From Marinobacter sp. LV10R510-11A (GTDB taxonomy: Bacteria; Pseudomonadota; Gammaproteobacteria; Pseudomonadales; Oleiphilaceae): a stretch of 64,000 nucleotides of DNA. Under the pieces are notes generated by a model that worked only from the letters and a program-made list of their open reading frames with translations, had not been told where the DNA came from and searched no databases. Below, one piece after another: positions 53,746 through 62,656 of this stretch. The position numbers and the translations under genes are program-made. The DNA lies in assembly GCF_900215155.1 (NCBI RefSeq), contig NZ_LT907980.1, forward strand, positions 1-64,000, written 5' to 3'. Numbering within the stretch: the stretch's first letter is position 1; every line of letters starts with the position of its first letter.

Positions 53746-54297
53746 ATGAGTAAATCAGATGTTTGCCCCGTTTGCGGAGAGGGTTCACTGACTCCGCAAG
53801 TTGAGATGATTGCTGCGGAACATCGCGAGGTCTCTAGAGAAATCGAAAGTCATTACTCTGTGTGTGATGGCTGCGGCTCTGAGCAAGCCGGACCTTTAGA
53901 GCTCCGTGCCAACAAGCGCACGATGGTAGCGTTTAAGAAGCAGGTTGATGGCTTGCTGACAGGAGCTCAAGTCCGGGCCCTGCGCGAGCGCTTGGGTGTC
54001 AACCAGAGTGAGGCGGCTAAAATTTTTGGTGGTGGACCGGTCGCTTTTTCTAAGTATGAGAGTGACGACGTCAGTCAATCTGAGGCAATGGACAAGTTAC
54101 TTCGTCTTGCGGATGAATTGCCTGAGGCGTTTGCCGTTTTGGCTTTCAAGGCCGACGTATCATCAGTTAAACCGGATGGGTTGTGGGTGACGGTAGACTC
54201 TGCGGCCAACTTGGGCCGTGTAATTACTCGAAAAAAAAGATCAAAACTGCATGTTGTTTCGTCCTCTGTCCATGAAGAGCCGAGGAAATATGCATGA
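53746..54297 (+). CDS. MqsA-like antitoxin of TAC module 2
   Basis: 183 residues from ATG 53746. Zinc finger CPVCG...CDGCG in the N-terminal 50 residues, then HTH LTGAQVRALRERLGVNQSEAAKIF and FSKYESDDVSQSEAMDKLLRL. E. coli MqsA is about 131 residues; the extra 50 at the C-terminus are where chaperone-addiction sequences are found in TAC antitoxins. The stop overlaps the chaperone start (ATGA). Confidence 0.85.
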   Translation: MSKSDVCPVCGEGSLTPQVEMIAAEHREVSREIESHYSVCDGCGSEQAGPLELRANKRTMVAFKKQVDGLLTGAQVRALRERLGVNQSEAAKIFGGGPVAFSKYESDDVSQSEAMDKLLRLADELPEAFAVLAFKADVSSVKPDGLWVTVDSAANLGRVITRKKRSKLHVVSSSVHEEPRKYA

Positions 54298-54779
54298 CAA
54301 TTTCCGCTACGCTCCAAGACGCAATCGACAACCTTAAGCTCCAGGATGTCTATCTTCGGGACACCTTTTCTCGCTGCCACGATGATTTCGATCCCAAATA
54401 CCCCGGAGATCTGGAAACGCTGAAAATTCAGCAAATGCACGCAATCCGCCAAACAACGATTGCTGACGTCGAGAACAATGGGAAGCTGGTGCGCGTTTTC
54501 GTACGTCTTGGTGTGCGCTGGGCCACTCCAGGTGATGCCCAAGAAGAACCGGAGGTTTTTGCGAATATCGAAGCGGAGTTCATCGCGGAATACGCCCTCG
54601 ATAAAGAAATCGAGCAAACGTGCATTGATGAGTTTGCCGTTCAGAACGCAAGCCTTCACGTATGGCCTTATTGGCGAGAGTTTCTGGCATCCCAATGTGA
54701 GCGCCTGCGCTTGCCACGCATTGTTCTTCCTACTTGGCAGCTACCTCACCACCGTCGGGAAGAAAGTCCTGGGCACTAA
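54294..54779 (+). CDS. SecB-like chaperone of TAC module 2
   Basis: 161 residues. The C-terminal part reads LHVWPYWREFLASQCERL followed by LPRIVLPTW, as in SecB and like the chaperone at 32580. The beta part has VRVFVRLGVRW. In the N-terminal half little is shared with module 1, so the two chaperones are diverged. It probably holds MqsA for folding and protects it from proteolysis. Confidence 0.78.
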   Translation: MTISATLQDAIDNLKLQDVYLRDTFSRCHDDFDPKYPGDLETLKIQQMHAIRQTTIADVENNGKLVRVFVRLGVRWATPGDAQEEPEVFANIEAEFIAEYALDKEIEQTCIDEFAVQNASLHVWPYWREFLASQCERLRLPRIVLPTWQLPHHRREESPGH

Positions 54780-54804
54780 ATTCTCATCCTTTTATTGAGT
54801 TATT

Positions 54805-55988
54805 ATGCTAAACAAATCCTTTTCTCCCTGGCCTTCTTTCACTGAAGAAGAGGCCGATGCAGTACGTGATGTACTTCTCTCCAATAAAGTCAATTACTGG
54901 ACCGGCCAGGAATGTCGCGAGTTTGAGAAGGAATTTGCTACCTTTTCTGACAGCGAGTTCGCCATCGCGCTTGCCAACGGCACGGTTGCTCTCGATTTGA
55001 TTCTTCAGGGCTTGGGCGTCGGCGGGGTGATGAAGTAGTGGTGACGTCGCGGACATTTTTGGCGTCGGTTTCGAGTATTGTGATGGCCGGTGCCACGCCG
55101 GTGTTTGCGGATGTAGATTTAGATTCTCAGAACGTGACGGCTGAAACCATTGCCGCTGTGGTTACGCCCAAAACCCGGGCGATTATTTGTGTTCACTTGG
55201 CCGGTTGGCCCTGTGACATGGATCCGATTATGGAATTGGCCAAGCAGCACGATCTTTTTGTGATAGAAGATTGCGCTCAGGCCCATGGTGCTATGTATAA
55301 GGGCCGCTCTGTTGGTTCAATTGGGCACGCCGGCGCATGGTCATTTTGTCAGGATAAGATTATGACGACTGGCGGTGAGGGCGGTGTTGTCACCTGTAAC
55401 GACCGTGATTTGTGGTCGCGTATGTGGTCGTTTAAGGACCATGGAAAAAGTTGGAGTGCGATCTACGAGCGCGAGCATCCGCCGGGATTTCGTTGGTTGC
55501 ACGAGAGTTTCGGCACCAACTGGCGTATGACAGAAATGCAGGGTGTACTTGGCCGAATTCAGCTGACCCGCATGGCTGACTGGCGCAGTGCTCGGCAGGC
55601 AAATGCTCAGGCCATCTGGGACACCGCGAGCAGCTTACCGGGTTTACGCGTACCGCAAGTTCCGGACGAGTTGGAGCACGCCGCCTATAAGTGCTACGTG
55701 TTCGTGGAGCCAGAGACGTTAGCCGATGGCTGGAATCGCGATCGTATTTTGGGTGCTATTGTAGAAGCAGGTGTGCCGTGTTTCTCCGGTTCATGCTCGG
55801 AGGTTTATCTGGAGAAGGCTTTTGATAACACAGGTTGGCGCCCGGAACTGCCTTTACCGGTTGCTCACGAGATTGGTGAGACCAGCTTGATGTTTTTGGT
55901 GCATCCAACGCTGACGAAGGCGGAAATTGAGAAGACTTGCCGGGTATTAGCGGCCGTCATGGAGCAAGCCGTGAGTGACCATGTTTAA
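54805..55988 (+). pseudogene. PglE-like aminotransferase copy 3, one-base deletion
   Basis: Near-identical to the copy at 34405 over its full length, but the sequence GGCGCGGGTGATGAA is here GGCGGGGTGATGAA (near 55022-55033), losing one base. The first frame stops at 55038 after 77 codons, and the remainder stays open to 55988. A second ATG/GTG in the downstream frame could give only a partial protein. Restoration needs one C. Confidence 0.85.
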
Positions 55989-57972
55989 TTCGTTTCTGCG
56001 ACTTTCTCGCTTCAAAAAGCGCGTAATCTCTCTGTTTGTGGATTTTTTCGCCCTTTCTTTTGCGCTCTGGGCCTCTTTTGCGTTGCGCCTCGACGTGGCC
56101 TTGTGGGAACCAAACAGAGCTCAGTTGCTGATATCACTGCTTACCGTGGTGTTTACGCTGGGTGTGTTCGTTCGGCTTGGTTTGTATCGTGCTGTTATTC
56201 GATACATGAGTGACCGGGCTTTCATAACCATCATCACCGGCGTTGCGGCCTCGACGTTGTTGCTGGTGTTACTTAGCTATGGTTTGAACGTGTTTGTTCC
56301 CCGTTCTGTTCCGGTGATCTACGCCGCGCTGGCGTTAATTTTTGTGGGTGGGAGCCGTATGAGTATGCGCATGTTGGTGCAGTACTCTTCCGGGCGTGAT
56401 AAAGAGCGCGTGGCGATTATAGGTGCCGGTAAAACCGGTGTTCAGTTGGCCAAAGCGTTACAGCAGGGTGACGAATACCACCCTGTCATGTTTATCAGTC
56501 TGATACCTGCCAACCACAAAACCTTGATTGTGGGCTTGCCGGCGTTTGCGTTGAGCCATTTGGAAGAGGCGGTGCACAGCCATCGTGTCGAACGCTTGCT
56601 GCTGGCGGTGGATGCGGACATGGACGTCAATCGTCGCGAGTTGCTGACGCAGTTGGAAAAGCTGGAGTTGCCGGTACAAACCGTGCCGTCGTTTAGCGAA
56701 GTGATTGCCGGCCAGGCGCGCATTAATGACATTCGTGATCTGGAAATTGAAGACCTGCTGGGGCGCGACCCGGTGCGGCCAGACAACGCCCAGGTGGCTT
56801 CGTCGCTGTTTGATCGTTCGGTGATGGTAACCGGCGCCGGTGGCTCGATTGGTTCTGAGTTGTGCCGGCAGATTATTCGCCACCAGCCCAAGTGCCTGGT
56901 GCTGTTTGAGCAGTCTGAGTTTGCGTTGTACGCCATTGAGCGCGAGCTTCAGCAGATCAATCTCGTGGAAGGTCTGAACGTGTGTGTTCACCCATTGTTG
57001 GGCAGTGTGGTGCACCGCCGCCGTTGTGAAGCGGTAATGCGTTCGTTTGGGGTGCAAACGGTGTATCACGCGGCGGCTTACAAGCACGTGCCGCTGGTAG
57101 AGCACAATGTGATTGAAGGTGTGCAGAACAATGTGTTTGGCACATTGCACGCGGCCGAGGCGGCGGTTGCAGCGGGCGTTGAGTTGTTTGTGTTGATTTC
57201 TACCGATAAAGCGGTACGTTCCACCAACGTGATGGGCGCCAGTAAGCGTATGGCGGAGTTGGTGTTGCAGGGGCTGGCGCAGCGCCAGAGTGCGACGGCT
57301 TTCTCGATGGTGCGTTTTGGCAATGTGCTGGGCTCATCCGGTTCGGTGGTGCCCTTGTTCCGGGATCAGATTAGTAGCGGTGGCCCGGTGACGGTCACCC
57401 ATCCGGACATTATTCGCTATTTCATGACCATTCCCGAAGCCAGCCAGCTGGTGCTGCAGGCCGGCAGTATGGGGCAGGGTGGCGAGGTGTTTGTGCTGGA
57501 CATGGGCGAGCCGGTAAAAATTGCCGATTTGGCTCGCAAGATGATGCATTTGATGGGCCGCCGCGAAAGAACCGCCGAGCAGCCAGATGGCGAGATAGAG
57601 TTGGTGTTCAGTGGCCTGCGACCTGGTGAGAAATTATTTGAAGAGCTTTTGATTGGTGACGATCCACAAGGCACGGCACACCCGCGCATTATGATGGCCC
57701 GTGAAGTGTGTATGACCTGGCCTGAGGTGGCGGATACCATCAGGCAACTGCAATACGCCAGCCACGCCTTTGATTGTGAGGGTGTGGTTTCTATCCTGAA
57801 AACCGCTCCTACGGGTTTTGCGCCTAATGGCGGTGTTGAAGACCTGGTGTGGAATTTGAATCCGCGGCCGTTGGTGGCCGATAAAGCCGGTAAAGCCGGG
57901 ACAGTCGATAAAGCCGGGACAGATTTGAAATCTGTCCCGAGGGCGGGAAAAGAGAAGCTGGGACAGATTTGA
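55981..57972 (+). CDS. UDP-sugar 4,6-dehydratase, PglF/WbpM type (copy 2)
   Basis: About 663 residues from ATG 55981 (GTG 55975 possible). Same motifs as copy 1: AIIGAGKTGVQLAKAL, VMVTGAGGSIGSELCRQI, STDKAVRSTNVMGASKRMAE. A handful of substitutions, e.g. the VRPTN of copy 1 is VRSTN. The C-terminal tail again translates the palindromic repeat (GTDLKSVPRAGKEKLGQI). Intact, so the cell should have two such enzymes. Confidence 0.87.
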   Translation: MFNSFLRLSRFKKRVISLFVDFFALSFALWASFALRLDVALWEPNRAQLLISLLTVVFTLGVFVRLGLYRAVIRYMSDRAFITIITGVAASTLLLVLLSYGLNVFVPRSVPVIYAALALIFVGGSRMSMRMLVQYSSGRDKERVAIIGAGKTGVQLAKALQQGDEYHPVMFISLIPANHKTLIVGLPAFALSHLEEAVHSHRVERLLLAVDADMDVNRRELLTQLEKLELPVQTVPSFSEVIAGQARINDIRDLEIEDLLGRDPVRPDNAQVASSLFDRSVMVTGAGGSIGSELCRQIIRHQPKCLVLFEQSEFALYAIERELQQINLVEGLNVCVHPLLGSVVHRRRCEAVMRSFGVQTVYHAAAYKHVPLVEHNVIEGVQNNVFGTLHAAEAAVAAGVELFVLISTDKAVRSTNVMGASKRMAELVLQGLAQRQSATAFSMVRFGNVLGSSGSVVPLFRDQISSGGPVTVTHPDIIRYFMTIPEASQLVLQAGSMGQGGEVFVLDMGEPVKIADLARKMMHLMGRRERTAEQPDGEIELVFSGLRPGEKLFEELLIGDDPQGTAHPRIMMAREVCMTWPEVADTIRQLQYASHAFDCEGVVSILKTAPTGFAPNGGVEDLVWNLNPRPLVADKAGKAGTVDKAGTDLKSVPRAGKEKLGQI

Positions 57973-58079
57973 AATCTGTCCCGAGGAGGAAACTGAAGTA
58001 AAGCGGGGACAGATTTATAAATCTGTCCCCAGGGAGTAAAGCCAGCACCAAAGTGGGGACAGACTTTAAGTCTGTCCCC
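57916..58079. repeat. Four GGGACAG...CTGTCCC palindromes
   Basis: At 57916-57938, 57960-57982, 58005-58030 and 58055-58079. The first two have the TTTGAAA centre, the third TTTATAAA and the fourth CTTTAAG. The second covers the dehydratase stop codon. The last two have longer arms with four G/C. Confidence 0.88.
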
Positions 58080-58096
58080 AGCCGGCTCTTGAAACC

Positions 58097-58615
58097 GGCA
58101 ACAAGGAATTGTTCAGCCACCCGGAGTTTGTTCAGCAGTTGACGAAGGGTTTGCCCCGTTCGATGCGCTTGACACCGTTGAGTGGGGTCTTTGGCGTCGA
58201 GAATGCGGGCCACAGCTGGGAGGCTTTGCAGCAGGCAGTGGATCGGGTTGTGGCGATCATACAGTCGGACCCAAATAAGGATCGTGCCGACAGAATCATT
58301 ACCCGCTGGCTCAAGCGCCATTTGCAGCGACTCGGGGCTGAAGTACACCTAGATCAGCTCAACAGTTTGGTGGAGGACAGAGATATGTTGGCAGAGAATC
58401 TGGAGAACTTGGTTAAGAAAGAACGGCTTGAAGGCATGCTGGCAGGGCGTCAAGAAGGTCGTCAAGAAGGTCGCCAAGAAGGTGAGCACATGAAGGCTGA
58501 ACAAATCGCCCATAACCTGATCAACCGCACCGAAATGGATGATCAGATGATTGCAGAGATTGCTGGTTTGACGGTTGATGAAGTTAGTCGGTTAAGGTCA
58601 GAGGTCAAGCACTGA
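58097..58615 (+). pseudogene. Rpn/YhgA-like gene with internal deletion
   Basis: Starts NKELFSHPEFVQQL as in the intact gene at 61579, then LTPLSGVFGVENAGHSWEALQQAVDRV; about 150 residues of nuclease core are missing. The C-terminal part with AGRQEGRQEGRQEGE repeats and EMDDQMIAEIAGL is intact. The family is Rpn (recombination-promoting nuclease, PD-(D/E)XK fold). Confidence 0.8.
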
Positions 58616-58645
58616 CCGAAATTCAATGTGAATTACAAACATGAC

Positions 58646-58669
58646 AAGGGCAGCCTATTGGCTGCCCTT
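58646..58669. terminator. Hairpin after the Rpn-like gene
   Basis: Same AAGGGCAGCC-TATT-GGCTGCCCTT as at 42330, followed by GTTGTATC. Confidence 0.6.
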
Positions 58670-58786
58670 GTTGTATCTATATGAATGGAACGGCTCTCAG
58701 GCTGCCACAAGGGGCGTTCCAGGATCCAGTGTGACACTTAGCTGGTAGTATTTATCAAGCGAGCCAGCGGCACGACGTAAGAATAC

Positions 58787-58798
58787 ATGGACAGGCAC
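58787..58798 (+). repeat. Dispersed ATGGACAGGCAC motif
   Basis: Next to the start of the DUF932 fragment, again at the edge of a gene remnant. Confidence 0.65.
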
Positions 58799-58826
58799 TC
58801 ACTCCGTTTGTTGCCTTATAAAGCCC

Positions 58827-59060
58827 GATGACATTCTGGAAGCCCGGCGCACCGAGGACGCCGGCAGCACCCTGTGGCAGGTGTTTGGCCGCACCCAGGA
58901 AAACCTGTTCAAAGGCGGCTTACGCGGGCGCTCCACCAGCGGACGCGCCACCCGTACCCGCGCCATCAACAGCGTGACCGAAGATGTGCGCCTGAACCGT
59001 GCGCTGTGGAAGCTCACGGAACGCTTTGCCGAGTTAAAAGGCGCGGACCTGGTGACGTAA
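58827..59060 (+). pseudogene. DUF932 protein, C-terminal fragment
   Basis: Reads LWQVFGRTQENLFKGGLRGRSTSGR, TRTRAINSVTEDVRLNRALW and ERFAELKGA, the C-terminal part of DUF932 proteins found in plasmids and integrated elements. The rest of the gene is absent; the left edge is near the GGACAGGCAC motif. Confidence 0.7.
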
Positions 59061-59110
59061 CGCCAGGCTTGTTCACCGACGGACACCACCACTTTATTTG
59101 GAGACACACC

Positions 59111-59344
59111 ATGAATGCACTGTTGAAGCCGCCTATTGCCGAACAAAATCACCCCGCTCAGCTTCATCCCAAACTCATCGCCGGGGAAACCTCCGGCACC
59201 TATCGTGTTGAAGGTGATGTCACCGATGCCCAACTGTTACACCTGGCCAAATTACTGGCCCGCCGCAAACGATCTGAGGAAAAATCTGACTGTGTGGATA
59301 TTCGGCAAATAGCAGCGCTTTTAGACCGGTGTTTACAGCTGTAA
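59111..59344 (+). CDS. Small hypothetical protein after the DUF932 fragment
   Basis: 77 residues with a helical C-terminal half (LLHLAKLLARRKRSEE). GGAGACAC is about 6 bases before the ATG. No family recognised. It probably belonged with the DUF932 gene on the same mobile segment. From 59345 to 59516 no gene is seen. Confidence 0.45.
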   Translation: MNALLKPPIAEQNHPAQLHPKLIAGETSGTYRVEGDVTDAQLLHLAKLLARRKRSEEKSDCVDIRQIAALLDRCLQL

Positions 59345-59516
59345 GCTCACCTAAACATTCAGTCCACCTCACGCTCGCTTTCAGGGCGGCGTGGGGCAGG
59401 AGTGCGAAGGGACTCTTTTTTGCTTTTCTGGTTACAGGCTGACGGTCTGGCTCAGACGGCTCTCTAGCAGATCGACCGTGTGGTAAACTCAACAAAATGT
59501 CTGAAGAGAGTGGTTT

Positions 59517-60122
59517 ATGCTGCTAGAACCGAGAGGTTACCCCGTGATTGAGCCTGGAACGGCGCTTGGCAAAGCTCTTGTAGAATTCTTTAGTGTACTG
59601 GAGCCCGTTTATGCAGATGGGACGATGGGAGTTTTTCAGGTGATCGTTTTCGGGGGCTGTGCGGTGCATATTCATACTCAGTCCAGAGGGAGTGCTGACG
59701 TGGATGCAGAGGTTGCTTCTCACGGCCGTGCTGACCGATCTGAGATTATTGGACTATTAGGCGACGATGCATACGTTTTTTTTGATGAGGAAGGTGTGTC
59801 CCAAATGTTGGAGCTGGACCTCAGCTTTAATACGACACTAGGCCCGCTGCATGAAGACTATGAAGATCGTGTGATTCGTTTAACGACGCAAAGTGATATT
59901 CCGAATGTCGAGGTTTACGTAGCCAGTCCAGTTGATGTGGCCATATCCAAACTAGGTCGCTTCGGAGACCGGGATCAGAAAGATATACAGTCCTTACTCA
60001 GGTTGCCGTTCGTGAATGTTAATGAATTCGAGCGACTGGCTCGTGAGGCCATTGGTTATTATGTCGGCAATAAAATGCCAGTATTGGGTAACTTGGAATC
60101 ATCGCTGAAAGATTATCAGTGA
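59517..60122 (+). CDS. DUF6036-like nucleotidyltransferase
   Basis: 201 residues. FGGCAVHIHTQSRGSADVDAEVASH (about 43-67) is the NTase G-G...D-x-D pattern, followed by VEVYVASPVDVAISKLGRFGDRDQKDI. It resembles DUF6036/AbiEii-like nucleotidyltransferases, many of which are toxins. The next gene, 12 bases later, may be its partner. Confidence 0.65.
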   Translation: MLLEPRGYPVIEPGTALGKALVEFFSVLEPVYADGTMGVFQVIVFGGCAVHIHTQSRGSADVDAEVASHGRADRSEIIGLLGDDAYVFFDEEGVSQMLELDLSFNTTLGPLHEDYEDRVIRLTTQSDIPNVEVYVASPVDVAISKLGRFGDRDQKDIQSLLRLPFVNVNEFERLAREAIGYYVGNKMPVLGNLESSLKDYQ

Positions 60123-60134
60123 GCAATTGGGGGG

Positions 60135-60563
60135 ATGGCCATGTTGAATACACGAGAACTGCTCCGTCAAGTGGGTTCGCTTCCGCTGGACGCCAGGCTG
60201 GAGGACATCAAAGAACTGGCTGACGTAGTTTGGTATCAAGGCTATTTCCCCACCAAAACAGACTTGGAACTGCTGCGTCCCCGTCTCTCCCGAGAGGGAT
60301 TCCAGCGGCTACTCTGTGTTTTGGAGTTACTGAGCCAGTATCCAGTCTGTCCGCGTGAGGGTGCACGGCATTTGCAGGAATTGACGCTGTATTTTCACCG
60401 ATTGTTACTGGGTGGCGGTGGTCCCCTAGGGCAAGGGCGTTATTCGCCCAGTAAACGGTGGCAGATTAACGACCAAACCAGTGCTCTTAGAAAAGCCCTT
60501 CTGCCCATTCAAACAAGGACGTATGCGGATTCGACCGGGAAGAGGCATGGGCTCAGCGCTTAA
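60135..60563 (+). CDS. Unknown protein, possible partner of the nucleotidyltransferase
   Basis: 142 residues, mostly helical: LLRQVGSLPLDARLEDIKELADVVW, then FPTKTDLELLRPRLSREGFQRLL. A low-complexity GGGGPLGQG precedes a basic end. No family recognised. It sits where an antitoxin would be expected, but toxin-first order and lack of a DNA-binding domain leave its role open. Confidence 0.5.
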   Translation: MAMLNTRELLRQVGSLPLDARLEDIKELADVVWYQGYFPTKTDLELLRPRLSREGFQRLLCVLELLSQYPVCPREGARHLQELTLYFHRLLLGGGGPLGQGRYSPSKRWQINDQTSALRKALLPIQTRTYADSTGKRHGLSA

Positions 60564-60589
60564 TGCGCTGGCGAAGAGTTCAACAGTAG

Positions 60590-60650
60590 CCCCCTTGAGC
60601 GGCGTGTTTGGTATTTGAGAGCGCCGGCCATAGCTGGGATAAAACGTCGC
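60590..60650 (+). pseudogene. Short Rpn-like remnant
   Basis: PLSGVFG and ESAGHSWD, in one frame interrupted by a stop, match the LSGVFGVENAGHSWE segment of the intact gene at 61579. Only about 20 codons remain, followed by ACAGGCAC. Confidence 0.6.
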
Positions 60651-60735
60651 TGACAGGCACTCGTATTGGTCAGAAACCCGCATTTTTCCTTGGATTGAGC
60701 CTTTGTAATCTAAGAACTACACTGTGCTTACGCTC
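60651..60735 (+). repeat. Shared leader repeat upstream of a TA pair, copy 1
   Basis: GACAGGCACTCGTATTGGTC, AGAAACCCG and AAGAACTACACTGTG in this order. The same series is found at 62657-62742. It directly precedes and overlaps the RelE-like start here. Confidence 0.7.
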
Positions 60736-61029
60736 GATATTAAACAGACTGATACCTACCGAAAATTGGAGCGTAAAATCCGTGAATCGCGTGCCAAGGC
60801 ACTGATTTCTTACCGCATCTTTCGGCTCGCCAATAACCTTGCAGGGGATGTAAAGTCGGTGGGGCAGGGCGTCAGCGAACTGCGCATCCACCATGGCCCT
60901 GGGTATCGTGTTTACTTCAAGCAGCGCGGTAATGAGGTGGTTATTTTGCTTTGTGGCGGGGATAAAAGCACCCAGCAAAGTGATATCGACACGGCGCAAC
61001 GCTTAGCAGTTGAATGGGAGGGGTTATGA
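60724..61029 (+). CDS. RelE/HigB-like toxin (addiction-module killer type)
   Basis: 101 residues with a GTG start. KALISYRIFRLANNLAGDVKSVGQGVSELRIHHGPGYRVYF and VVILLCGGDKSTQQSDI are typical of the small killer proteins with a RelE-like fold. The stop overlaps the antitoxin start by four bases (ATGA). Intact. Confidence 0.85.
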   Translation: MLTLDIKQTDTYRKLERKIRESRAKALISYRIFRLANNLAGDVKSVGQGVSELRIHHGPGYRVYFKQRGNEVVILLCGGDKSTQQSDIDTAQRLAVEWEGL

Positions 61030-61343
61030 GCGACAATATTTATGACTACGATCCGGCGGCGGCGCTAGACAGCAAGGATGCCATTGCGATATTTCTTGCT
61101 GATGCACTGGAAACCGGTGATTCTGGCTACATCGCTAAGGCGATGGGGGTAGTGGCACGCGCCAAGGGTATGGCAGAGCTGGCACGTGAAACCGGCCTTT
61201 CCCGTGAACAGCTATACCGCTCATTCAGTGGGCAGGGCAACCCTACGCTGAAAACCATGCTTGCGGTAACGCGGGCGTTGGGCGTGGACTTGACGACTCG
61301 CCCACACCAAGAACCTGTAGTGGTGCAAAATTCCCAGGCGTGA
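61026..61343 (+). CDS. HigA-like addiction-module antidote
   Basis: 105 residues from ATG 61026. DSKDAIAIFLADALETGDSGYIAKAMGVVARAKGM is the shared antidote N-terminus, and LARETGLSREQLYRSFSGQGNPTLKTML is the HTH. It pairs with the preceding killer gene. From 61344 to 61578 there is only one palindrome and no gene. Confidence 0.87.
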   Translation: MSDNIYDYDPAAALDSKDAIAIFLADALETGDSGYIAKAMGVVARAKGMAELARETGLSREQLYRSFSGQGNPTLKTMLAVTRALGVDLTTRPHQEPVVVQNSQA

Positions 61344-61482
61344 GACCGGTTCAGCAAAAAAGGGTCGTCCGGGTACGCCGCTAGGCCACTCTTCGGCGTT
61401 CTTTGCGATAGTCGCCTCAAAAGCCGTGGCCCGCTCGCACAAACGTAACAAACGTATGGCGTCTAATCACGGTTGAAAAAGC

Positions 61483-61507
61483 GGGGACAGATTTGAAATC
61501 TGTCCCC
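61483..61507. repeat. GGGGACAG...CTGTCCCC palindrome
   Basis: Single copy with TTTGAAA centre, about 70 bases upstream of the intact Rpn-like gene. Confidence 0.85.
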
Positions 61508-61578
61508 GAGAACATCCAGTCCTACCTGCTGAAAATCCTGAGCGTGGTACAATAAAGCTTGCTGAGTCAGGAGGACGC

Positions 61579-62565
61579 ATGGCAACGAATCACCACGACA
61601 CCGGTTACAAGGAATTGTTCAGCCACCCGGAATTTGTACAACAGTTAGTTGAGGGGTTTGCTCCCTCTGAAATTGCCGGCCTAATGGATTTCAATACGCT
61701 CAAGAACCATAGTGGTAATTATATTACGCCGCTGTTCGAGGAGAAGTTCGAAGACGTCGTGTGGTCTGTTGAGATCACTTGGGAAGGCGTGCCTCAGCAG
61801 GTGTATTTGTATATTCTGCTGGAGTTTCAATCCCGGGTTGATCGCACTATGCCAATCCGGTTGATGCACTATGTGGCCTGTTTTTACGACCACCTGCTGA
61901 AGAACAAGGTGACAACACCAAAAGGTGGGTTGCCGCCAGTATTCCCTATCGTGCTTTACAATGGTTCGCAGCGCTGGACCGCAGAGCAGGATGTTTACGA
62001 GATGGTGCAGCCGGAACCTCCTGCTTTCTTGCGTGTCTATCAACCACACTTGCGGTATTACCTGGTGGATGAAGGACGTTATACTGATGAAGAGTTGGGC
62101 TTGCGCCAGACACCGTTGAGTGGGGTCTTTGGCGTCGAGAATGCCGGCCACAGCTGGGAGGCTTTGCAGCAGGCGGTGGATCGGGTTGTGGCGATCATAC
62201 AGTCGGACCCAAATAAGGATCGTACCGACAGAATCATTACCCGCTGGCTCAAGCGCCATTTGCAGCGACTCGGGGCTGAAGTACACCTGGATCAGCTCAA
62301 CAGTTTGGTGGAGGACAGAGATATGTTGGCAGAGAATTTGGAGAACTTGGTTAAGAAAGAACGGCTTGAAGGCATGCTGGCAGGGCGTCAAGAAGGTCGT
62401 CAAGAAGGTCGTCAAGAAGGGCGTCAAGAAGGTGAGCACATGAAGGCTGAGCAAATTGCCCGTAACCTGATTGCGATGGGTCTGCTGACCGATGCTCAAA
62501 TTGCGACAGCTTCTGGCTTGTCCGATGATGAGGTCAAGGTACTTCGTAAAGAGCAGAAACACTGA
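61579..62565 (+). CDS. Rpn-family recombination-promoting nuclease-like protein (intact)
   Basis: 328 residues beginning HHDTGYKELFSHPEFVQQLVEGF, then VWSVEITWEGVPQQVYLYILLEFQSRVD and PIVLYNGSQRW, the PD-(D/E)XK nuclease core of the Transposase_31/YhgA family. The C-terminal third has a long helix and four GRQE repeats of 12 bases. AGGAGGA lies about 5 bases before the ATG. Relatives cut DNA and stimulate recombination. At least three damaged copies lie nearby. Confidence 0.88.
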   Translation: MATNHHDTGYKELFSHPEFVQQLVEGFAPSEIAGLMDFNTLKNHSGNYITPLFEEKFEDVVWSVEITWEGVPQQVYLYILLEFQSRVDRTMPIRLMHYVACFYDHLLKNKVTTPKGGLPPVFPIVLYNGSQRWTAEQDVYEMVQPEPPAFLRVYQPHLRYYLVDEGRYTDEELGLRQTPLSGVFGVENAGHSWEALQQAVDRVVAIIQSDPNKDRTDRIITRWLKRHLQRLGAEVHLDQLNSLVEDRDMLAENLENLVKKERLEGMLAGRQEGRQEGRQEGRQEGEHMKAEQIARNLIAMGLLTDAQIATASGLSDDEVKVLRKEQKH

Positions 62566-62606
62566 TAACTCTGCCATAGTCAGACGACGCGCGCATCGCG
62601 CCGCGC

Positions 62607-62618
62607 ATGGACAGGCAT
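62607..62618 (+). repeat. Dispersed GGACAGGCA motif (variant)
   Basis: ATGGACAGGCAT, the last base differs. Another partial copy starts at 62657 as part of the shared TA leader repeat. Confidence 0.6.
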
Positions 62619-62656
62619 CCCCTCCTTTCTCGGCGTTCTTTACGTCAAACGCATGG

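Larger units (their letters stand above)
54805..57982. repeat. Long direct repeat, copy 2 (pglE-pglF unit)
   Basis: Same orientation and gene order as 34405-37640. Differences are scattered substitutions and the single-base deletion in the aminotransferase. Confidence 0.85.
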
